IMG/VR virus record: IMGVR_UViG_3300037245_001064
Location: 1 to 42,998 of that record
DNA: 42,998 bases
Strand: one strand, 5' to 3'
DNA from: a virus
The position numbers and the translations under genes are program-made. Under the pieces are notes generated by a model. It was not told where the DNA came from. It saw nothing but the letters and a program-made list of their open reading frames with translations, and made no database searches. This document shows positions 14,420 to 21,500 of the stretch, one piece after another (positions within the stretch are counted from its first letter, which is position 1; each line of letters begins with the position of its first letter).

Positions 14420-14662
14420 TTATATTCTTGTGTTCCATTTATGAAATAGTTTAGACTCATTAAAACATGTCACTTCAATGTCGCAATCATGACATTTTAT
14501 AGTACCATCTATTGGGTAATCCATCTCCACATCTTCACTTCCACAAAAAGGACAATGCATCAATTCATCACTGTGTGTGATTGAGCATTTCTTACATAAT
14601 TCTTTACCAGGTTCTGGCATTGTTTCACCACAGCAAGGACAAGGCTGTAACTCTTTATTCAT
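14420..14662 (-). CDS. Lar-like restriction-alleviation family protein (copy 2)
   Basis: Eighty residues from the ATG at 14660-14662 (GAGAGGTTAGAG upstream). There is an N-terminal knuckle PCPCCGETM..GKELCKKC, then the Lar-type unit MHCPFCGSEDVEMDY...IKCHDCDIEV..FNESKLFHKWNTRI. The CPFCGS and the closing K-WN-R helix are the family hallmark. A second, divergent member is at 8701. Whether either blocks restriction is unknown. Confidence 0.75.
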   Translation of the reverse strand: MNKELQPCPCCGETMPEPGKELCKKCSITHSDELMHCPFCGSEDVEMDYPIDGTIKCHDCDIEVTCFNESKLFHKWNTRI

Positions 14663-14666
14663 CTCT

Positions 14667-14867
14667 CTAACCTCTCTCCCAATTCTCATGATTTCCGTTA
14701 TCATGGCAGTTGATATCTGAGCAGCCATATCGATACAGACAAGTGTTGCAGCTTATCTTTATTATTGGTGCGGTCCCTAGCTGTTGTCTGCAATTGATAC
14801 ATATACCTGATGAGTTGTATGTTGCTGTTTCTCCACACATAGGACATTCTACATCTTTAACGCTCAT
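14667..14867 (-). CDS. Small multi-Cys hypothetical protein
   Basis: Sixty-six residues with ECPMCGETATYNSSGICINCRQQ, a classic zinc ribbon, then ISCNTCLYRYGCSDINCHDNG, a second Cys-rich part. Likely two metal sites. Start ATG after AAGGAGAAACC, overlapping the stop of a 19-codon mini-ORF. Confidence 0.65.
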   Translation of the reverse strand: MSVKDVECPMCGETATYNSSGICINCRQQLGTAPIIKISCNTCLYRYGCSDINCHDNGNHENWERG

Positions 14868-14923
14868 GGTTTCTCCTTGAGTATCCAGTCTAATATAATT
14901 ATACAGATCTCTTTTTTTAACAT
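14864..14923 (-). CDS. Mini-ORF coupled to the zinc-ribbon gene
   Basis: Nineteen codons (MLKKEICIIILDWILKEKP) that cover the downstream ribosome-binding site and end in an ATGA overlap with the next gene. No good ribosome-binding site of its own. It may be a leader peptide, or chance. Confidence 0.25.
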   Translation of the reverse strand: MLKKEICIIILDWILKEKP

Positions 14924-14936
14924 GTATAGCTGGTAT

Positions 14937-15194
14937 TTAATTTCGTTCATCACTATCAGCCTTAGGTGTGCAGTCTGGGCATGGGTTTGAATGAGGTGGT
15001 TGTGTATATCCTAAACCTTCGCATGTCTTACACGTTTTCTGTATAGCTTCTCTTTTATCTACTGATTTACTCATGTTTATGCTCCTCTCCTCTCCTTGTT
15101 CTGGACCTAACTGCTCTTCCAGCCATTTCCGAACATGGGGGCAATTTACACAATCTTTCCCTTCTCCGTCACATCTATCACATGGGTCATTCAT
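14937..15194 (-). CDS. DnaJ-type Cys-rich hypothetical protein
   Basis: Eighty-five residues with DPCDRCDGEGKDCVNC at the N-terminus and KTCKTCEGLGYTQPPHSNPCPDC near the C-terminus. CxxCxGxG units resemble the zinc repeats of DnaJ, often found alone in small phage proteins. Starts right at the upstream stop (ATGA). Confidence 0.65.
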   Translation of the reverse strand: MNDPCDRCDGEGKDCVNCPHVRKWLEEQLGPEQGEERSINMSKSVDKREAIQKTCKTCEGLGYTQPPHSNPCPDCTPKADSDERN

Positions 15195-15562
15195 TTTGAC
15201 TGCTCCTTTATTTGCTTAAGTAACTTAATTGCTGATTCTGAGTACCCTTTTACACTTGCTCTTAAAACGTGAGCTGACACCCTGTCAACTGAGTAATTAG
15301 AACGGCTACAAAGATTATGATATTCTTCTGTAGTCATTGGGGTAAAGACTGACTCTGGATAGGCATCTTTCCAATGTGATACTAACTCTAAAAAGTCTTT
15401 CATAGCCTCTATCTTTACTAATAGTTTATTAGACTCTTCCCCTAGAATTAAATACTCTTTTATCTGATCAGCCAATTGTGTTTCCAGCTCTGCTATTCTC
15501 CCGTGTAAAGGTGTACAATCAAATGTATCCTGGCCTTTGTGTAATTCTATCGGTTTTCTCAT
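15191..15562 (-). CDS. Hypothetical coiled-coil protein
   Basis: A 123-residue protein. HGRIAELETQLADQIKEYLILGEESNKLLVKIEAMKDFLEL forms a clear coiled coil (residues 20-60), followed by a helical domain. Many phages carry such proteins of unknown role. ATG overlaps the preceding stop region. Confidence 0.65.
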   Translation of the reverse strand: MRKPIELHKGQDTFDCTPLHGRIAELETQLADQIKEYLILGEESNKLLVKIEAMKDFLELVSHWKDAYPESVFTPMTTEEYHNLCSRSNYSVDRVSAHVLRASVKGYSESAIKLLKQIKEQSK

Positions 15563-15780
15563 CCCGGCTCTCCTAATATCCTATTGCACTCAGAGATAAT
15601 TAAATCGTTGAAATTAGCGATACATCTAGCTCTAATTATAATTCTCTCGATACTTGGATTGATTGATACAAAACCGCCAACGTCAAATATTTCATTATGC
15701 AGCTCATCTACTTCAAACTCCTGCATCCTAAAAGCTTCAACGATAGAAATTCCTGTATAGTTTTTCTTTACCAGGCTCAT
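15559..15780 (-). CDS. Small hypothetical protein
   Basis: Seventy-three residues (MSLVKKNYTGISIVEAFRMQEFEVDELH..., ending CNRILGEPG). No family recognised. Coupled on both sides by 4-base overlaps, directly after the PAPS-reductase-like gene. Confidence 0.6.
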   Translation of the reverse strand: MSLVKKNYTGISIVEAFRMQEFEVDELHNEIFDVGGFVSINPSIERIIIRARCIANFNDLIISECNRILGEPG

Positions 15781-16727
15781 AGTTCTTCCTCTTTGAATAA
15801 CTCTAATTGATCTCGGCCTAATTTATAATCAAGATATTCCAACACTTTTATTACTCCAAGATTTTCACATGCTTTATATTGTTTAGGGTGGTTTATCTTC
15901 ATCCTGTCAAACCGCTTTCTTCCATCTTCATCGTCAAACTGACAACCATAAAGACACCACATGCAGCCAGTTCTTTTCTCTCCCATGTCGTATATCTTTG
16001 AATACTCCATGTAATTCTGTCTTATGTATGCCCATATATCTTCTTCAGTCCAGAACATTAAAGGGTTTGATGTGGGTCTTTTTGAATCAAACATATTGCA
16101 ACCCTTATCTAACCATTCCCCGGTTCTTAAATGTGATTCTTCTGCCATTTTCCCTATTATGGGGTGGAGTCCTGTTTCTTTCTCATAGGCTTTTGCCGGG
16201 TTTTTCTTCATAATATCACAACATTTATCTGATATTTTAAACGGTGCATTTATAAATGGCTGCCATGTTAACGGAAGTTTTCCATTCCCTTTAGCATCTC
16301 CATTTATTCTTGAATCCCTTAGCTTGTCGCTTTTTGTTTCCCGGATCTCTCTGAGTTTTTGAGAAACATCTTTACTGATAACCGGATAACCGTATTTCTC
16401 TATAACTTTAACGAATGATGTTTTAGGTGTTAGCCAGGTAACATTCCAAACTTTCTTAACAAAGCTAATAATCTCTGGATATTCTAACCCCGTATTGCAA
16501 AATACAGCTTTTGTTTCTGGGTACATAGATCTTACTAGATGTAATAATACCGTAGAATCTTTCCCACCAGAAAAGGATACATAGATTTTACCATTAAGCT
16601 CAGTATAGAATTGCTCTATCCTTCTCTTGGTTAAATTAACCTTCTGCTGCAAAGGCAAAGCTTGAAGTCTTCTGAGTTGCTCTTTCGTTCTTATTGCTGG
16701 CTTAGATATTATTAGATCGGTTTTCAC
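15777..16727 (-). CDS. PAPS reductase / ATP-pyrophosphatase superfamily protein
   Basis: A 316-residue member of the adenine-nucleotide alpha-hydrolase fold. The PP-loop SFSGGKDST (residues 51-59) binds the nucleotide; VFCNTGLEYPEIISFV and RTGEWLDKGCNMFDSKRPTSNPLMFWTEEDIWAYI are standard CysH/DndC-like segments. A Cys cluster GCMWCLYGC near residue 258 may hold an iron-sulfur cluster. Phage homologues are common, yet their reaction is usually unknown: assimilatory sulfate reduction or thio-modification of nucleic acid are candidates. No dnd or sulfur genes are nearby. Starts with GTG overlapping the upstream stop. Confidence 0.85.
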   Translation of the reverse strand: MKTDLIISKPAIRTKEQLRRLQALPLQQKVNLTKRRIEQFYTELNGKIYVSFSGGKDSTVLLHLVRSMYPETKAVFCNTGLEYPEIISFVKKVWNVTWLTPKTSFVKVIEKYGYPVISKDVSQKLREIRETKSDKLRDSRINGDAKGNGKLPLTWQPFINAPFKISDKCCDIMKKNPAKAYEKETGLHPIIGKMAEESHLRTGEWLDKGCNMFDSKRPTSNPLMFWTEEDIWAYIRQNYMEYSKIYDMGEKRTGCMWCLYGCQFDDEDGRKRFDRMKINHPKQYKACENLGVIKVLEYLDYKLGRDQLELFKEEEL

Positions 16728-16942
16728 AGTTCCATCTCCTCAAGGCCGGTTATGATATATATATACCCTCTTCTACATGCTGGTAGATCGTGGTCCTTTG
16801 CGAAATTGTGAGGTTCATTACACTCTGCAGTTATGTAATTATTAAAGCAGCACCCGATACAACCCTCTTTACCTAATACTTTAGTTGTAGCCTGGATAGC
16901 TTCAATTGTTATTGATCCTTCTATTATTGCTTTATTCATCAT
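16724..16942 (-). CDS. Small Cys-rich hypothetical protein
   Basis: Seventy-two residues from the ATG at 16940-16942 (an ATG one codon later is equally possible). GKEGCIGCCFNNYITAECNEPHNF...LPACRRGYIYI holds five Cys, a pattern seen in small phage proteins with 'C..C.F' and 'C....' spacing. It precedes the PAPS-reductase-like gene with a GTGA overlap and may serve it. Confidence 0.6.
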   Translation of the reverse strand: MMNKAIIEGSITIEAIQATTKVLGKEGCIGCCFNNYITAECNEPHNFAKDHDLPACRRGYIYIITGLEEMEL

Positions 16943-17042
16943 CGTTTTTCTCTTCAAATTCCGGACCGGGCTCTCTGGCTATATACCACCCTATTTTTAT
17001 GGCTGCGAATATTATTGCTATGTATAGGATATATTTAATCAT
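16932..17042 (-). CDS. Tiny single-pass membrane protein
   Basis: Thirty-six residues: MIKYILYIAIIFAAIKIGWYIA is a membrane segment, followed by an acidic tail REPGPEFEEKNDDE. ATG overlaps the stop of the upstream gene, and its end overlaps the next start. Function unknown. Confidence 0.55.
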   Translation of the reverse strand: MIKYILYIAIIFAAIKIGWYIAREPGPEFEEKNDDE

Positions 17043-17190
17043 TGAGTGCCTCTAATATTTCATTATGCGTCAGCTCATCATAATCATCTTTCTTGCAGTT
17101 ATCGTGGAATACTCCACCATCTGGCTGCACTGAGATTATTTCATTATCGTCAAAATAGACTTCACACTCATTGCATCTGTATATACTCAT
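17035..17190 (-). CDS. Small zinc-knuckle hypothetical protein
   Basis: Fifty-one residues from the ATG at 17188-17190 (ATGA with the upstream stop). YRCNECEVYFDDNEII and GGVFHDNCKKDDY suggest CxxC...H..C metal binding; then an acidic helix. Confidence 0.6.
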   Translation of the reverse strand: MSIYRCNECEVYFDDNEIISVQPDGGVFHDNCKKDDYDELTHNEILEALND

Positions 17191-17759
17191 AGCTCTACTC
17201 CATATACAGCTTTCCATGCTGCTGCGTGGTAGGTGCTGACTTCTCCATAGTTTGCATCGAAAATGGATATTATCCTGTAATTATTCTCTATGGACCACTT
17301 CTTTAATGGGTTCCATGCTTTCCGGGCTGATACTTCTGGAATATATCCCAGCATTTTAACTCTTTTTACTGAGTGATATTGTTTTGATTCATCTAATTCA
17401 ATTTGGAGTATTTCATTCTTAGCTAAAAGGTTTGCAACTTTCTCATTCTGAAACATCATAGCCTGTTGAATAATTAAGTCTTTTTCCATCTCTGTTTTAA
17501 CTGCGAATGTTTTTTCGCAGGACAATTTAACCATTGTAACTTGAGTTTGGTTAAGATATGTTGTCTCTCTTTCTTTCACCATGTCCGGGAACAACTCTTT
17601 AACTTTCATCTGAATTGTTCTTCTGTCAAGTTTTAAGATTTCAGAAACTTCCTTAACTGTCATTTTGGGGTCAGTTGATAAGGCTTTAACTTCTATCCCA
17701 ATCTCTGGATATTCGTCATATAGGCCCTCTAGGTGAATATTTCTTTCTTCTATGGTCAT
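17187..17759 (-). CDS. HTH protein, antirepressor-like
   Basis: A 190-residue protein. Residues 28-60 (DPKMTVKEVSEILKLDRRTIQMKVKELFPD) form a helix-turn-helix, the centre a helical linker (EKVANLLAKNEILQIELDESK), and the C-terminus SARKAWNPLKKWSIENNYRI..IFDANYGEVSTYHAAAWKAVYG a compact domain, a layout common in phage antirepressors and regulators. It begins behind GGAGG immediately after a very large terminator hairpin, so its expression is likely controlled at transcript elongation. Target unknown. Confidence 0.6.
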   Translation of the reverse strand: MTIEERNIHLEGLYDEYPEIGIEVKALSTDPKMTVKEVSEILKLDRRTIQMKVKELFPDMVKERETTYLNQTQVTMVKLSCEKTFAVKTEMEKDLIIQQAMMFQNEKVANLLAKNEILQIELDESKQYHSVKRVKMLGYIPEVSARKAWNPLKKWSIENNYRIISIFDANYGEVSTYHAAAWKAVYGVEL

Positions 17760-17768
17760 AATTCCTCC

Positions 17769-17854
17769 AAAAAAAAGCCACTTGAGATATAAAGTTGGTA
17801 CGAATGATATAATCCTGGAATAAATTATACATTCTCTTTATGCCTCAAATGGCT
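17769..17854 (-). terminator. Large intrinsic terminator with near-perfect -10 in its loop
   Basis: Minus-strand arms of about 19 nt (17836-17854 and 17777-17795) pair with a single mismatch, topped by a second stem, GAATG-TATAAT with ATTATA-CATTC, around a ten-base loop; eight U follow. The U-run abuts the GGAGG of the next gene. TATAAT lies within the upper stem; transcription starting there would lack the 5' arm and escape termination (inference). Confidence 0.8.
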
Positions 17855-17915
17855 ATTCAATCTAACTTAATAGATTTTTCCAGTTTATTCAATATCCAGT
17901 ACCAATGGATTCTTT

Positions 17916-17944
17916 ATGATACCACGGCTTTTCTGACTCCGCAA
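17916..17944 (-). promoter_or_regulatory. Possible promoter ahead of the large terminator
   Basis: Minus strand -35 TTGCGG (17939-17944), 17-bp spacer, -10 TATCAT (17916-17921, five of six). It would produce a leader of about 135 nt ending at the hairpin, repeating the promoter-leader-terminator plan of the late operon. The -35 is weak. Confidence 0.35.
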
Positions 17945-17955
17945 CAAAAATATAA

Positions 17956-18294
17956 TTATGTTTCAATAAAAAAATACTGCGGATACAAACTTAAGAATAT
18001 CTGCCTCTTAAGCGAATATAATGCAGTTATAGCTCCTTTGCAGTCCTCCACTGTGAGTCTCTTAAAAGTATTGTCATAGTATTTAAAATCAGCTTTATAC
18101 TTCCGGGTTCCCCAGGTTCTACCGTTCCACTTCACTTTATCGCAGATAATAAACGATGGTTGCAATTCCAGGTCTGCTATAATCCCGGCCTTTTCTAGCA
18201 TCTTCAGCTCACCATATCTGGCAGCCTCTTTCTTAGAGTCAAACTTAATACCGTCAACTACTGTTTTTATGTTGCTGTATTTATTGTATTTCAT
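17956..18294 (-). CDS. DUF1064 family, PD-(D/E)XK nuclease-like protein
   Basis: A 112-residue protein from the ATG at 18292-18294 (CTATGA overlap). KYSNIKTVVDGIKFDSKKEAARYGELKMLEKAGIIADLELQPSF is the DUF1064 signature; Y-ADFKYYD... and VEDCKG follow, giving the E...D...E-x-K-like arrangement of a restriction-type nuclease fold (the catalytic Lys of VEDCK is present). Phage members are thought to act as Holliday junction or structure-specific nucleases; unproved here. Confidence 0.8.
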   Translation of the reverse strand: MKYNKYSNIKTVVDGIKFDSKKEAARYGELKMLEKAGIIADLELQPSFIICDKVKWNGRTWGTRKYKADFKYYDNTFKRLTVEDCKGAITALYSLKRQIFLSLYPQYFFIET

Positions 18295-19205
18295 AGCCAC
18301 CCTCTTGCCTCTGTGATTATATCTATACATTGGCTGATTGCTTTTTTGACTGTGGTTGTTTTAGCATCTTCTAGGTAAGCGGATAAGTCACCATTTAAAG
18401 TATCAAGATTATCATAATCATACTTTTTATCATCAATCATACCGTCAACGTTTGCGATTCTTTTGACTGCTTCCGGGTCTAATATTTCCAGAACTGGTTC
18501 CCCTGGTTCTACTCTTGTGCTGTAGTTCATAGTTTCTTTCCCCGGATATGTCCCTTTATTCTCAGGGGTTACCGCCTTTATAGATTTTAATAGTTTCTCA
18601 GCTGTAATCTTCTTCCGTTCATCCTCTCTAATGCGCTCCTCACGCTCGTCAGCCTCTTTTTTGTCAATTAACTCCTGGGCTATCCTGTCAGATTCTATCT
18701 TATCAAGCCTGCTCTGATCTGCCGCTTTTACCATTGCCAGATATTTCTCCCATTCTTCTACCGTTTTGTCAGAAAGATTCATCTGTACTCCGATCATTGC
18801 ATAATACGGCAACAATAAAGCCTGTCTCTCATCCTCACATTTCTGCTTTCTATCGGCTTCAATCCTCTCATAATGAGTCTCCAGGTTCTTTAGGGATTCT
18901 TCTTTCTCTGACGTTCCAAACTTCAAGATATTATACATTCCCTGGATAGCATCGGCCCCAACTTTATACTGTTCCTTCTCAGTTTTCCGGACCTTATCCG
19001 CTGCAAGTCTGATTTTCGCAATATCAAGCCTTAACCGTTTTGCTTTCTTGCATAACTCCGGGCTGATCTCCTGGTACATAACCATATCGTAAGCAGCTTC
19101 CATGTCTTTTAAAGTCTCCAGCATTGGCTTAAAAGCAGCTTCTATCTGTTCTGCTTTGCTCGGGCTTAAAACTTTTAACTCATTAAGTACTGTAATTTCG
19201 TTCAT
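18291..19205 (-). CDS. DUF1351-like coiled-coil phage protein
   Basis: A 304-residue, highly charged helical protein. The opening ITVLNELKVLSPSKAEQIEAAFKPM and ELCKKAKRLRLDIAKIRLAADKVRKTEKE look like proteins found next to recombination genes in many phages (DUF1351-like layout; by eye). Long coiled coils cover residues 90-210. The C-terminus (TRVEPGEPVLEILDPEAVKRIANV and ITEARGWL) is globular. Possibly an accessory factor for recombination or replication. Confidence 0.6.
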   Translation of the reverse strand: MNEITVLNELKVLSPSKAEQIEAAFKPMLETLKDMEAAYDMVMYQEISPELCKKAKRLRLDIAKIRLAADKVRKTEKEQYKVGADAIQGMYNILKFGTSEKEESLKNLETHYERIEADRKQKCEDERQALLLPYYAMIGVQMNLSDKTVEEWEKYLAMVKAADQSRLDKIESDRIAQELIDKKEADEREERIREDERKKITAEKLLKSIKAVTPENKGTYPGKETMNYSTRVEPGEPVLEILDPEAVKRIANVDGMIDDKKYDYDNLDTLNGDLSAYLEDAKTTTVKKAISQCIDIITEARGWL

Positions 19206-19354
19206 GATTCTTCCTTATCCCAAATATGGTCAATTTTATTTGTTAATTCCTGGATATGCTCATCAATGTCGTTTAATCTTTTTTCAAATTCACAAGCTAT
19301 CCACCAAATTACAACTACTACCAAAATCACTCCAACTATTACTATTATCTTCAT
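19202..19354 (-). CDS. Tiny membrane protein with helical tail
   Basis: Fifty residues. MKIIVIVGVILVVVVIWWIA is one strong membrane helix, followed by EFEKRLNDIDEHIQELTNKIDHIWDKEES, a short coiled coil. AGAGAGGAATTT precedes the ATG, and the stop overlaps the next ATG. N-out/C-in orientation is plausible. Unknown role. Confidence 0.6.
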   Translation of the reverse strand: MKIIVIVGVILVVVVIWWIACEFEKRLNDIDEHIQELTNKIDHIWDKEES

Positions 19355-19502
19355 AAATTCCTCTCTTTCATTTTATATCGCAAGCTTCGTATTCGCTCCA
19401 CAGTGGACTCAAATGTATGGGTTGATAACCGTGTAGATAATATCAAGCAAAGTAGCTAGAGCACGCACAGTGATTGAATTAAGAGCATTTCTAGTGCTGG
19501 AC

Positions 19503-19721
19503 TCATACGGATAACCAGTCTTTTGCTCTATCGACATCTCTTGTGGTTGCTTTCCCTGTGCCTGGGTATTCTCTGAAAACATTTCTATTTGTGAAATATG
19601 GGTTGCCATGCAACGGTTTCACAATATCAGTTCTGGTTCCCGGAATATGAGATATAGCTACCCTTCGTTTAGAGTTTATTGCTGCTTCTTCCCAATCATC
19701 GTATTTCTTTTCAACTGGCAT
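19503..19721 (-). CDS. Small hypothetical protein
   Basis: Seventy-two residues (MPVEKKYDDWEEAAINSKRRVAISH..., ending DRAKDWLSV), Arg/Lys rich. GGAGAGATAGAAC precedes the ATG. No family recognised. The 150 bases after its stop hold no convincing gene besides an overlapping frame I reject. Confidence 0.6.
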   Translation of the reverse strand: MPVEKKYDDWEEAAINSKRRVAISHIPGTRTDIVKPLHGNPYFTNRNVFREYPGTGKATTRDVDRAKDWLSV

Positions 19722-19736
19722 GTTCTATCTCTCCTT

Positions 19737-20381
19737 TCAATTTACTTTCTTACTTTCAGATAATTTCTTCACGGTTGATCCTTTTGATTCAAAGGCTTTT
19801 ATCCACGGCTCCTTATATCTCCCTAGTTTTAATTGCTCTTTGTATTCCCACTGATCACCTTTCAGTTTGTATGCCTGCAAGCAACATGCTTTACATTCAC
19901 AATCTTGGCAGTATGGGAAAGGTCTTGGATTATTCTCCATCCCAAACTTGTTACAATCAAATCCATGTACCTGATTTCTATCATCATTCTTCCTGTCATA
20001 AATTTTGCAGATATGACAATTTTCCTGAACAAACATGAAGTCATTTGGTTTTGTCTCCGCAACTACAATCAATGCTTTTCTATTCCCACACTTCGGACAT
20101 TGTTTGCCTTGATGTGAGTAATGAGTTTTACATTCAGTGCATTTTCTCCAGAATGGCAACGCTCTTTGTTTTTTGTGAATTCCAAGTTTAAAAGCAAGCT
20201 TTGAAAAGTAAGCCCATTTTGGTGGATTCTGATATTCATAGCTATCTTGAAAAGCATCTATAATCTTCTCAATATTTATTGGATTAAAACTTTCAAATCC
20301 AAACTGATAATCAGCAATTTGTATCTCTGTAATATCTGGATATTGACGTCTGATTTTTTGTATCGCCTCAACGGGTGTCAT
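19737..20381 (-). CDS. Multi-zinc-cluster hypothetical protein
   Basis: A 214-residue protein coupled by ATGA to the replisome organiser. Residues 80-105 (RKCTECKTHYSHQGKQCPKCGNRK) form a zinc ribbon; residues 120-170 hold ENCHICKIYDR..VHGFDCNKFG and PYCQDCECKACCLQAYK, a Cys-dense second cluster (nine Cys in about 50 residues) that may bind zinc or an iron-sulfur cluster. The N-terminal 60 residues are helical. It may assist helicase or primase loading, judged from position alone. Confidence 0.6.
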   Translation of the reverse strand: MTPVEAIQKIRRQYPDITEIQIADYQFGFESFNPINIEKIIDAFQDSYEYQNPPKWAYFSKLAFKLGIHKKQRALPFWRKCTECKTHYSHQGKQCPKCGNRKALIVVAETKPNDFMFVQENCHICKIYDRKNDDRNQVHGFDCNKFGMENNPRPFPYCQDCECKACCLQAYKLKGDQWEYKEQLKLGRYKEPWIKAFESKGSTVKKLSESKKVN

Positions 20382-21085
20382 ACTGGACTCTCCTTCAATC
20401 TAGCTAATATATCTTCAACCGATTCTACGGGTACTAATGGTGGTGAATCTGCGTTCCATTTCCCTAGTGCCATAGTCCATGATTTCATTTTATTCTTTCC
20501 AACTTTCCATCCATTAGATTCGTAGTAGAAATAAAACTTTTCAGGATTCACATTGTAACTTTTTTCAATACAATGTTTTTTAATTTCCTCAAGGGTGGGT
20601 GAAGCGAAGCGACTACTCTTCTCTTTATTTGATGGTGTAGATGATGGTAAAGATGAAGATGAAGATGAAGATGAAGATGAAGAGCTTTTCTGTGGGTTAC
20701 CCTCCCGGTTATCTGTGGGTTTACCCTCAATTAACCTATGGGTTTTCTGTGGGTTATTATTTTTAAGTGGTCTTCCTCCTCTTTTCCCATTTATTGAAGC
20801 TGATTCCCTCCTTGAATTTGCACTCTTTAATTCTTTATCTATTCTATTGTGTGAGTACTTTTTACCTTTCAAAATAAAGAAAGTATCTAAGATATAAACC
20901 AATGATTTACTGTCAGTATTCACCCTTGCGATAAGAGCCAATTCTTCAAGGTCATTCGGTAATTCTCCATGCTTCCAATAATCCATCATAAGTAGGAAAT
21001 ATACACCATGTTTTTCTGCATTTAGCCTCATCGTATCAGCGAGATAATCATTGATATAAATAGGTATCCATATGTCTACTTTCAT
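20378..21085 (-). CDS. Replisome organiser, DUF1376 N-terminal domain
   Basis: A 235-residue replication protein. Residues 1-75 (IWIPIYINDYLADTMRLNAEKHGVYFLLMMDYWKHGELPND) are a clear DUF1376 domain, related to winged-helix initiators. A linker with 13 consecutive Ser, coded by hexamer repeats, follows; the C-terminus with FYFYYESNGWKVGKNKMKSWTMALGKW matches the helicase-loader-contact module of phage replisome organisers (family knowledge). Because no polymerase, primase or helicase gene is visible, it presumably recruits host enzymes. The origin often lies inside such genes, but no iterons were found. Confidence 0.85.
   Translation of the reverse strand: MKVDIWIPIYINDYLADTMRLNAEKHGVYFLLMMDYWKHGELPNDLEELALIARVNTDSKSLVYILDTFFILKGKKYSHNRIDKELKSANSRRESASINGKRGGRPLKNNNPQKTHRLIEGKPTDNREGNPQKSSSSSSSSSSSSLPSSTPSNKEKSSRFASPTLEEIKKHCIEKSYNVNPEKFYFYYESNGWKVGKNKMKSWTMALGKWNADSPPLVPVESVEDILARLKESPV
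20652..20681 (-). repeat. Hexanucleotide tandem repeat (five GATGAA units)
   Basis: Five exact GATGAA units (+ strand) plus partial units at both ends encode the Ser-only linker of the replisome organiser on the minus strand. Slippage here changes linker length by two residues without frameshift, so phage populations may vary. Confidence 0.9.
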
Positions 21086-21088
21086 ACT

Positions 21089-21253
21089 CTATCCTCTTGC
21101 TCTCGCTTTCTTCTTTTTCCTATTGATTCCAGCCTCATCGATCATGTCATAAAGTCCCTGCCTGCTTACCCCAAAATATGCTGAGGCTACATCTACTTTC
21201 ATCGTTCTGTAAATGTGCTCAAGCTCGGCTTTATCTACTGTTGGGCGGTTCAT
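21089..21253 (-). CDS. Small HTH DNA-binding protein
   Basis: Fifty-four residues from the ATG at 21251-21253 (ATGA with the XRE gene). VDKAELEHIYRTMKVDVASAYFGVSRQGLYDMIDEAGI is a Fis/homeodomain-like helix-turn-helix; the tail NRKKKKARARG is strongly basic. It is probably a transcription or replication accessory factor co-made with the XRE regulator. Confidence 0.7.
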   Translation of the reverse strand: MNRPTVDKAELEHIYRTMKVDVASAYFGVSRQGLYDMIDEAGINRKKKKARARG

Positions 21254-21438
21254 TTTATACCTGCCCTGTCGCATAGATCACGTATCTTCTTTCTATTTCT
21301 AATAGTGGGTGTGTGGTCTCCTGTTTCCCACCCTTTTATACTGGCAATAGAGACATTTAATTTTTCTGAAAGATCAAATTGTGTCCATCCTTCATACTCT
21401 CTAAGTTCTCTCATTTTTGTGTTTAATGGCTTTTCCAT
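21250..21438 (-). CDS. XRE-family transcription regulator (Cro-like)
   Basis: Sixty-two residues; LREYEGWTQFDLSEKLNVSIASIKGWETGDHTPTIRNRKKIRDL is a standard XRE helix-turn-helix. It is the first gene of its operon, 20 bases from a clear promoter, and AAAGGAG precedes the ATG; autoregulation is likely. It has no dimerisation domain beyond the HTH, more like Cro or a small activator than a CI repressor. Confidence 0.85.
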   Translation of the reverse strand: MEKPLNTKMRELREYEGWTQFDLSEKLNVSIASIKGWETGDHTPTIRNRKKIRDLCDRAGIK

Positions 21439-21457
21439 ATAAACTCCTTTGTTACTA

Positions 21458-21486
21458 ACATTAAACTAGGTTTGTACTGTTGTCAA
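21458..21486 (-). promoter_or_regulatory. Promoter of the XRE/replication operon
   Basis: Minus strand -35 TTGACA (21481-21486, perfect), 17-bp spacer, -10 TAATGT (21458-21463). The spacer contains AAAC-CTA-GTTT, a small dyad well placed as an operator for the XRE protein encoded next. Confidence 0.8.
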
Positions 21487-21500
21487 ACATAAAAAGAAAT

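Noticed and set aside
19409-19609. 66-codon frame overlapping the gene at 19503-19721
   Set aside because: It has no usable ribosome-binding site, half of it overlaps a better gene in another frame, and its tail looks unlike a typical domain. It could still be real from an internal start, but evidence is weak.
21250-21438. Lysogeny module with CI-like repressor
   Set aside because: The XRE protein lacks a C-terminal domain, there is no divergent repressor/cro pair and no integrase or partition gene was recognised.
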